Shown piece after piece: positions 29,374 through 35,775 of a stretch of DNA of 35,775 nt; position 1 is the stretch's first letter; each line of letters starts with the position of its first letter. This DNA is from Entamoeba invadens IP1 (lineage: Eukaryota; Evosea; Mastigamoebida; Endamoebidae). The notes under the pieces are model-generated. The model saw only the letters and a list, made by a program, of their open reading frames with translations. It searched no databases and was not told the origin of the DNA. The translations under genes and the position numbers were made by a program. The stretch lies in assembly GCF_000330505.1 (NCBI RefSeq), contig NW_004191750.1:89897-125671 (forward strand). Reading direction: 5' to 3'.

Positions 29374-30854
29374 TATGTTTGGGTGGATATTCGCAACTCT
29401 GGGTGTTATTGAAAAAAGTTTTTAGAAAAATTATCGAATCATGTCAGGATTTTGTTGTGAAAAAAGGATTGTTTTATGTTCAAATGTGTAGTTATTGAGT
29501 AAAAATGATAATGTAAAATATAGTTAATAATTAATAAATTAACAATTGAATAATAGTTTGAATTGGTGGTAATAATTTAAATCAAGAGTTTGATTTACAA
29601 GATATTTACTATATTTACTATAAAACAACTACAAATATTAGTATATATTGTTGTTTATTGAATTAAATTAATAATTTTACCTCGACAAATAACTATATTT
29701 AATCACAAGAATTGTGATTAACTTTTAATTTTTTTTGTTAATCAATATGAGTCTTATTTATACTCTAAAACTTAAGAAAAAAATGACTGAGTTAATGGGA
29801 AACAATCGAAATTATTCGTGGTTATGTAAAAACGTAAGTATTGAATTATAAATAATAGAGTAAATTATAGTATTTATTCCATTGTTTTTATGATTTGTCA
29901 AAGACTATACCAATTGAACTCTGATTTTTTACAAAATAGACCCTGATGTATAGTCCTATTGTTAACATAATGGAAAGTTGACCCTGGTTTAGATATTTAT
30001 AATTAATTTTTTTAAATAAAAGAAGAGTTTATATAAAATGCAGATTATTTATTTATTTACCACAATAATGTAAAAGTAGTTTATAATACATTTTTTTTAT
30101 TATTATATTTAACTAATTATAACCAAAAACTACAATTTGTGGATTATTTGGAACTGATCAAAACAACTTTGTTAATAAACTATTTTTCACTGTCTGTTTT
30201 TTTCTTGTTATTCTATTACTTTATAATCAATTATTAGTAATAAATAGTAATAAAATAGTTCAAAAAAAAAAAAAAAAATAATTATAAATAAAATAAAAAT
30301 ACAAAAAAATTGTTATTTTTTTATCTATAAGATCACAACAATTTACATTAAAACTTTTCATTTTTTTGATATATTATCTTATCGAATTGTTGTTTAAATA
30401 TAGTGTGACGTAATTTAAAAAAATAAATCTTATTATGTCAACTATAAATAATTATATCACAACAACAAAAGAATAATTTGATCTTATATTACTTGGTAAT
30501 TTTGTTTTATTTTGAAGATATAACAAATTTAGAAAACAAAAACATTATATTATTTCTTTTTTATTATGTCAAATCTTGTGTTTTACAAATTCAATGTTTT
30601 TCAAATTTTATTTTATTTGCAAATTTATTAAATAATTTTAATTAATTTTTATTACTTAGATAATTTATATCGAAATTTGTATTAATTAAAAAAATTATAA
30701 TAAAATCAATAAAAAATCAATTATTTTTATCAATTGTTTTTTATTTTGCTATCATTATATTAAAACTTTTAAATAATAAAACTAGTAACAACAATAGTTT
30801 TATTAATATAATTATAATAATATCAATAATAATATAATAAACTAAAAATGTATA
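29374..30854. other. AT-rich spacer upstream of the tetraspanin-like gene
   Basis: About 1.5 kb. It contains a perfect palindrome TTAATCACAA-GAA-TTGTGATTAA at 29699-29721 and an A16 tract at 30262-30277. No gene is seen, and no clear TATA box precedes the next start. Confidence 0.45.
29699..29721. repeat. Perfect 10-bp-arm palindrome
   Basis: TTAATCACAA and TTGTGATTAA flank a 3-nt centre. It could be a dimeric factor-binding site, but no gene starts nearby. Confidence 0.4.
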
Positions 30855-31769
30855 ATGAAAAGGGACGATGTAGATGATCCAATTGCACAAGTGAAAAAGA
30901 ATTATTATGATTCCCCAACCATATTCAAAGTATCTATTATTCTTTACGTCGCATTTTTTGTTAATGTTATATTTGTGATTTTAGCGTTCATTTTTGCTTA
31001 TTCGATTTCCGATTTCGACAGTAATACATTTAATAAAAAGGTGTATTTATATATTTTAATAGCATTCCAAATGATATTTTCTCTTTTTATCGTCTCAGAA
31101 TACACCAACGACGATGCGATAAAACGTGTTTTGATGGTTCTTAAAACGTTTGTCTATTTCCTTGTCACGTTCTTTACAATATTGTATTTTGGGTTCTATT
31201 ACACCAATTTTCCTAATAGCTGGACACAAATTGACGCAAGTCAAAGAATCATTTTTGAGAATGAGGTTTGTCTTTACACGTCATTTCAATTATAATTATT
31301 AAATTATAATTATTAAATTATAATTATTAAATATAATATAATTATTATAATCCTTAACATAACTGAATGTAAGAACAATTGCTGTGTCACAGAAAGTATT
31401 GCTAAAAACGATGATGAGGATGACGACGTTAAGGCATATGTTGGACGAAATGCAACATACTTTTCCGACTGTCCGATACTTCACAAATTTACTTCAAAGA
31501 AAATGTGTGACAGAAAGGGTTCGACTCATACATGCACTATAACAACAACAGAAAAGAGTCTGAAATATTCCTGCATTGGAAAAGACCCAGAACAATTTTA
31601 TCTCCACATTTTGGCTGGTGTACAATGTGTCCAATTTCTGTGTGTGTTGTGGACTTTTGCATCGAGGGTGTACACCATGGTCAACACAAACAAGGACGAA
31701 GACTTCATTAAAAATACTTTTGTAGAAATAGTTGAACCGAGTGATAACGACACTACCGACGATATATAA
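30855..31769 (+). CDS. Tetraspanin-like four-pass membrane protein, two exons
   Basis: 268 residues after splicing (exon 1 30855-31265, exon 2 31374-31769, phase 0). Membrane spans lie at about 24-49, 63-80, 93-116 and 212-237. The loop between spans 3 and 4 is large, with a Cys-Cys pair at 140-141 and further cysteines at about 170, 182, 191 and 204. This is the tetraspanin layout, in which a CCG motif opens the large extracellular loop; here the glycine is replaced by valine (NNCCVTES). A glycosylation site NAT lies near 163. The short C-terminal tail is acidic. Tetraspanins organise membrane protein assemblies. An out-of-frame ATG at 30848 precedes the start by 7 bp. Confidence 0.78.
31266..31373 (+). 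other. Intron of the tetraspanin-like gene (108 bp) with a tandem repeat
   Basis: It begins GTTTGT and ends TGTAAG. An alternative CAG acceptor at 31392 gives the wrong phase. It contains three perfect copies of the 14-bp unit TTATAATTATTAAA at 31290-31331. Confidence 0.7.
31290..31331 (+). repeat. Tandem repeat, 3 x 14 bp, inside an intron
   Basis: Three perfect, adjacent copies of TTATAATTATTAAA. Likely a recent slippage expansion that lengthens the intron. Confidence 0.85.
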
Positions 31770-31840
31770 TTAATATTATTTACAGTACACACAAGTGTTT
31801 TATGGTGTTGTTTCTTAGTCAAAAGTAACTCACAATAAAC

Positions 31841-33751
31841 TCATTTACTATTCGCCACAATAAACAAGAACTTCTGTATTCCCCGATTTAATGGGATTAC
31901 TTGGTTAGTATTGTAGACACTACAAATGGGCACAATACTCTTCTGCACTATTTTGAACTTCTCAACAAACAGCACTTCCGCCTTCTTGTCTTCTTTCGAT
32001 GTTTCATACACATTTGATATAGCGCCCAATAGAATGCCTGTATTATTAATTATTAATTAATTATAATATAATATAGTTAAAATGATTACTAGTTTAATTA
32101 TTAATAATTTATTATAATTTAAATAGTATTCAAACTACAAACTCATCACTGGTATTTTAGTGTATATAGACCTTTCATTTTTGAAGTGCGAAGGATATGT
32201 ACTTGTCTTAGAGTCGAAGAACAACGAGTCCAATACAACATAATTTTTCATGAAAGCTTTATTCATATTTTCCCAATCATCTGCAAATTCGTCGAAACTA
32301 TATGCCAATGCGGAGTATATCAAAAACGCTGCATTATAGTCTCCGAAGTTCAAAAGATGTGTTGCTGTTTCCACAAAGAACTCGAACGCGACTTGTGAAC
32401 CTTCTTTGTTCTGTAAAAAAGAGTCTGCCAATTCCTCCAACTTACCAATTTGCTGCAAATAAGTTTGTGTGTTCATTGTTGTGTGTAAGAAGTCTGAGAT
32501 CGTCATTTTTCTGAGCAAATAAAAGTCGAAAGCGTAGATTTGTTGAGCAAATTCTTTAGTGTTCAGAGTAAACAGTTTTTTATCTTTCTTGTTGTATTCC
32601 ACTTTTAACGTCGAAATGTCTTCTATATGAATACTCTCACACTCCTTTTCTAATTCACTCATTTTGAACTCATTTTGTGACACTTTTGTCGATCCAACAC
32701 TTTTACTCTTTTTCTCGTCGATGGTGATGTCTACCAAATCGTCACCAACTACAGTACTCCGTCTTTTTTTCTCTTTATGTTCTCGAGGAGAGTCCAGTCG
32801 CAAAAAATTCATAATGGCTCCATTGATGTCCGAAAACGATTTTAACCGCACTAATGACTTTCTTTTAGAAACTTCTTTTGGCGACGTTTGTGGGCTTTTT
32901 GGCGCCATTTTTAACGACTCACTTCGCTTCTCCGGGGCTGACCGAAGGATGTTGTCAGGCTCATTCTTCTGAGTATCTGCAGGCAATATGTGTATCGCAA
33001 AAACAGGCTTCTCAATCACTTTAAAAACCCCTCTCAGTCTTTCTATCGTCTCTTTGGAAGTCTCTTTCTCAAAGAGGTTCGACCACAAGGTCGCCGCATT
33101 TGATAATAGAAGTAAGTCTCCGTGGTTCTTCTCCTTCTCTATTAAACTTTTTTTCTTTATTACTAACTCAGTAAATGCTTCCGACGTGTAAAAGTATTTT
33201 AATGTGATTAAAATACCTTCAAATATGCTTTTTGTACACACCGGGTATAAAAGCCCATCAAACGCGTCTTGTGGAGATAGAGCTACAAATCCATTGTCTA
33301 ACTCATCAAAGTGGGGGAAGATATCGCCTTTGCATTTAAAAACTTTGTCACTGTTTTTGATGAGCAACTTGACATAATTCTGTTTGGCGTCGTCAAAGTT
33401 GTCTGGACTAAATATAGGACCAACCGCCGTAATTGGCAGGTGAACTAATTCAATCCATTTGAGTAACATCTCTAAATTTTTGCGTTTGACATCTTGAATA
33501 TTAAAAAGTGCCCATTTTGCTAAGTCGATGTTTTCTATTGGAAGGTCAGTACAAGTGGGGAAAATCGTAATACCCTGTGTTTTCATTTCTTTTATAAATT
33601 TGGTGATGGTGTCTGATGTAAGGTTTTCAACATCTCCTGAGCTTGAAAATAGAATTTGAGAACATAACGAGTCGACCCCACAAGTGGGTTTTTTGATCCT
33701 TGAAAATGAACAAGAACGTCGTACATGGCGGACAGACTTTGATACCTTCAT
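31841..33751 (-). CDS. RasGEF-domain protein, two exons
   Basis: 601 residues after splicing: exon 1 33751-32143, intron 32142-32038, exon 2 32037-31841. The start is the first ATG (MKVSKSVRH); five more codons upstream are open but begin with TTG. The CDC25-type catalytic domain fills about 370-601. It begins TLNTKEFAQQIYAFDFYLLR, corresponding to the 'A.QLT..E..LF..I' opening of the family. It continues with SQVAFEFFVETATHLLNFGDY and FLIYSALAYSF, and ends with IPVMSILLGAISNVY, restored only by splicing. It would load GTP onto a Ras-family GTPase at the membrane. The first ~260 residues are helical, followed by a Ser/Lys-rich, probably phosphorylated linker (about 265-350). It converges with the tetraspanin-like gene, 71 bp apart. 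Confidence 0.83.
32038..32142 (-). other. Intron of the RasGEF gene (105 bp)
   Basis: On the minus strand it begins GTTTGT and ends ATACAG. Splicing replaces an immediate stop (codons SL then TAG) by SILLGAISNVYETS, which fits the conserved end of RasGEF domains. Confidence 0.85.
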
Positions 33752-34279
33752 TTCTGTTGTTGACAAATTTCAGTTCTTGAAGATTTGAAGACAAAAATCA
33801 GAGATGATTTTGACAGAACAATAAAATTGGACTTTAAACATTAAATGGAGTCAATTCAACTGTATTTGTATTCAGTAAAATAATTTTTGAAATACATTCA
33901 ACAATGTTGAAATTGGTTATTACAGAGAAAGTATTGCTATGTTATGGTTAAGAAATTAATTGTTTAAAAATGAGGTCAAAAAATAACAACAAATTAGTAA
34001 ATTTGGTTAATAGGTATTAAAATAAAACTAAACAGTATAGTTTTTATTTTTAAAGTGGTTAAAAGTGTACTAAGATGCCATTAAATTTGTTATGTGGTAT
34101 TTAAACACAAAAAGTTAATAATTTGACTTGTGTAGTTATCAAAAAAATAGTTTCAAAACGAGATTTTATTTTTATAAAAAAAATTTGAAATAATTGTTTT
34201 TGTATTAAAAATAAACAAAAATTAATTAAATACTTTTAATATAATAAATTATAGTAAATTGAACAATTTTTAAAAGTAT
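33752..34279. other. AT-rich 5' flank of the RasGEF gene
   Basis: About 530 bp. No TATA box is seen at the usual distance. No ORF or repeat is seen apart from the start of the next element. Confidence 0.4.
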
Positions 34280-35094
34280 AATTATAGTCGGGGGATAAAT
34301 AGCATTAGAAAGGGACAAAGGTAGTTAATTTTGATAAATATAATTTTGAAACTATAATTTTTAAAAAATCTATTTAAAGGTAAAAATAAACTTAAAATTA
34401 AAATAATAATATAAATTATCTTTTTTTATTTTAAATGATTATAAATTGAAAAATTATAAATTTCTATTTCAAAAATAAACAAAAACACCTCAATTTGTCC
34501 ACTTAGAAAAATGTGGAAGTCTAAAACGCAGCACTTTTTGTGGTTTGTCTGAAACTTGTTTTGTTAAAGGATTTTCCTTTGTTTTTTCCTTTGTTTCATT
34601 TCTTTTCTGCTCTTCTTCAACTCCAATTGTTTTAATGTTAAAATGGTCTTTCTCTTTTCCTTTCTCTATGGGAATGGTTTAACAACGAAAGATTGAAAGA
34701 TTTCAACAAATGATGGATTTTCAGTGATTACCTGACACTTTAAAGGATTGGCATTGTAGTTAATTCATTAAACTCTGGCTTTTTAACCATATACATCATG
34801 AATATATATTGAAATACAGTTTTTAAACTGGTTTCTTGTATTTGAATTGCTTTTTTATGTTGATTGCCTGTGGTTGTTTCATCAAGGGTTCCTTTCTCTT
34901 CTTCTTTTATTGTTTTCAAAGATTGAATAATATCAAAAATAGAAAGTTATGGTTTTCTTTTATTATTTTCAAAGTAGTTAATTGAAAAAACCTTTCTAAT
35001 ATTTTTATGGTTAAAGAAATTATATTTTATAGTTTTTTACTCAAATTAACTACTTCTGTCCCAAATTAACCCCCTTTATCACCCGACTATAATT
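34280..35094. mobile_element. 815-bp inverted-repeat element carrying a decayed ORF
   Basis: The left end AATTATAGTCGGGGGATAAA and the inverse of the right end (AATTATAGTCGGGTGATAAA) match, and the imperfect match continues for about 55 bp through GGGACA and GTAGTTAATTT. The interior contains a minus-strand ORF broken by frameshifts (34490-34980). No clear target duplication is seen. The superfamily is not assigned. It could be a transposon that still shows part of its own gene. Confidence 0.7.
34490..34980 (-). pseudogene. Frameshifted ORF inside the inverted-repeat element
   Basis: On the minus strand the reading runs through three frames in order: LSIFDIIQSLKTIKEEEKG ... FNELTT, then NPLKCQVITENPSFVEIFQS, then EKGKEKDHFNIKTIGVEEEQ ... 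RFRLPHFSKWTN and a TGA at 34492-34490. At least two frameshifts and one in-frame stop interrupt it. The pieces have consistent coding character (Glu, Lys, Trp, Pro) and higher G+C than the flanks, so this is a recent relic of one protein. I do not recognise the family. Its position between inverted repeats suggests an element-encoded protein. Confidence 0.5.
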
Positions 35095-35775
35095 GGAAAT
35101 TATAATTATTTTTTATTTTATTATTATTATTTATTATTATTATTATTTCTAATAATATATTTAATTTAAAACAAATTATAATTATGTATAAATAAAAAGT
35201 TTAATAATTTTTTAAACAGACAGACGCATGTTAACTCGCCAACAACCCAATACTGCTCTTTTTGACAGTTTTTTAAAAATTTGTCCCAAAACTGTTTAAA
35301 TATTTTTTAAATATTATTAGGTGATTTTCCCGAAAAAATAGATAAAAACAAATAATATAAAATTATCTTAATGGAATTATTTTTAATTTTTATACAAAAA
35401 ATCGTTTTGTGAATTTATTTTTTAAATAAAAAATTAAAAGAAAAACAGAACAAAAATTACAACCAAAATAATAAAGAGTTGGTGGGAAAAGTCGGCTTTA
35501 GCAAATTATAGTAAAATATAATATTTATTGTTATAAGTTGAAAAAAACATTTTGTATCATTTCTAAAACATTAATTAAAAACAAAAAAAATAATTAAAAA
35601 TATTTGTAAACTCAAACAATGGTTGATTTTTTGATATTTACGTTAATAAAATTGACGTTTCGGATACGTAATATAGTTTTGTTGTTGTGGTTGTATTATC
35701 CCACAAACAGTCAATTGCGACAACTTGATGTTTGTTTTTAAATTGAAATAATGTTTAGTAAGTTTAAAAGAAAGC
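35095..35775. other. AT-rich right edge
   Basis: About 680 bp with a TTA/TAA-rich low-complexity tract near 35110-35160. No gene or RNA is seen; a gene could start beyond the edge. Confidence 0.4.

Noticed and set aside
30262..30277. A16 tract as the tail of a retroposed element
   Set aside because: No element body, target duplication or SINE/LINE-like sequence lies upstream of it.
31393..31393. CAG acceptor at 31390-31392 for the tetraspanin intron
   Set aside because: It would shift the frame; the AAG at 31371-31373 keeps phase 0 and the Cys-Cys motif.

Overview
This window is nuclear DNA from an Entamoeba species, most likely E. invadens. The spacers are extremely AT-rich, while the coding regions are clearly richer in G+C. 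Genes have few, short introns (61-108 bp) that begin with GTTTGT and end in AG. Several genes have a TATA-like box about 35-43 bp upstream of the ATG, as expected for Entamoeba. E. histolytica is usually more compact than these 1-3 kb spacers; they, and the many small transposon remnants in them, fit E. invadens better. The species call is inference.

Layout, left to right. A large ARF guanine-nucleotide exchange factor (DCB/HUS/Sec7 type, minus strand) runs off the left edge and is joined across one intron. Next come member A of a small unrecognised protein family (minus), a PH-domain protein (plus) and a possible ANTH-domain protein (minus), the last two convergent. An accessory stretch (about 7-10 kb) holds a GC-rich island with a hairpin and T-tract, a decayed ORF and a mariner-like MITE. 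Family member B (plus) and a HELQ/POLQ-type DNA helicase (plus) follow. A 2.5 kb spacer carries a 1459-bp element with 19-bp terminal inverted repeats. Then come a small RRM protein (plus), a 100-N assembly gap, and a THADA/Trm732-type HEAT-repeat protein (minus) that is spliced into the gap. The 21.7-24.9 kb spacer holds three more inverted-repeat elements, one of them a second copy of the 9 kb MITE. After it are a RasGAP-domain gene (plus), a ferredoxin-nitroreductase fusion (minus) and family member C (minus). An 863-bp TA-flanked mariner-like element, a tetraspanin-like gene (plus) and a RasGEF gene (minus) follow. The right end contains an 815-bp inverted-repeat element carrying a frameshifted ORF.

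Functionally the genes are mostly eukaryotic housekeeping and signalling: small-GTPase control (ARF-GEF, RasGAP, RasGEF), membrane and trafficking adaptors (PH, possible ANTH, tetraspanin), DNA repair (HELQ/POLQ helicase), tRNA modification (THADA) and one anaerobic redox enzyme of bacterial type. The genes do not form a cluster with one shared role. Five gene models (Sec7, THADA, RasGAP, tetraspanin, RasGEF) are correct only when spliced. The most novel content is the three-member paralogous family (A, B, C) and the set of distinct inverted-repeat elements in the spacers. I saw no tRNA, rRNA or CRISPR array.
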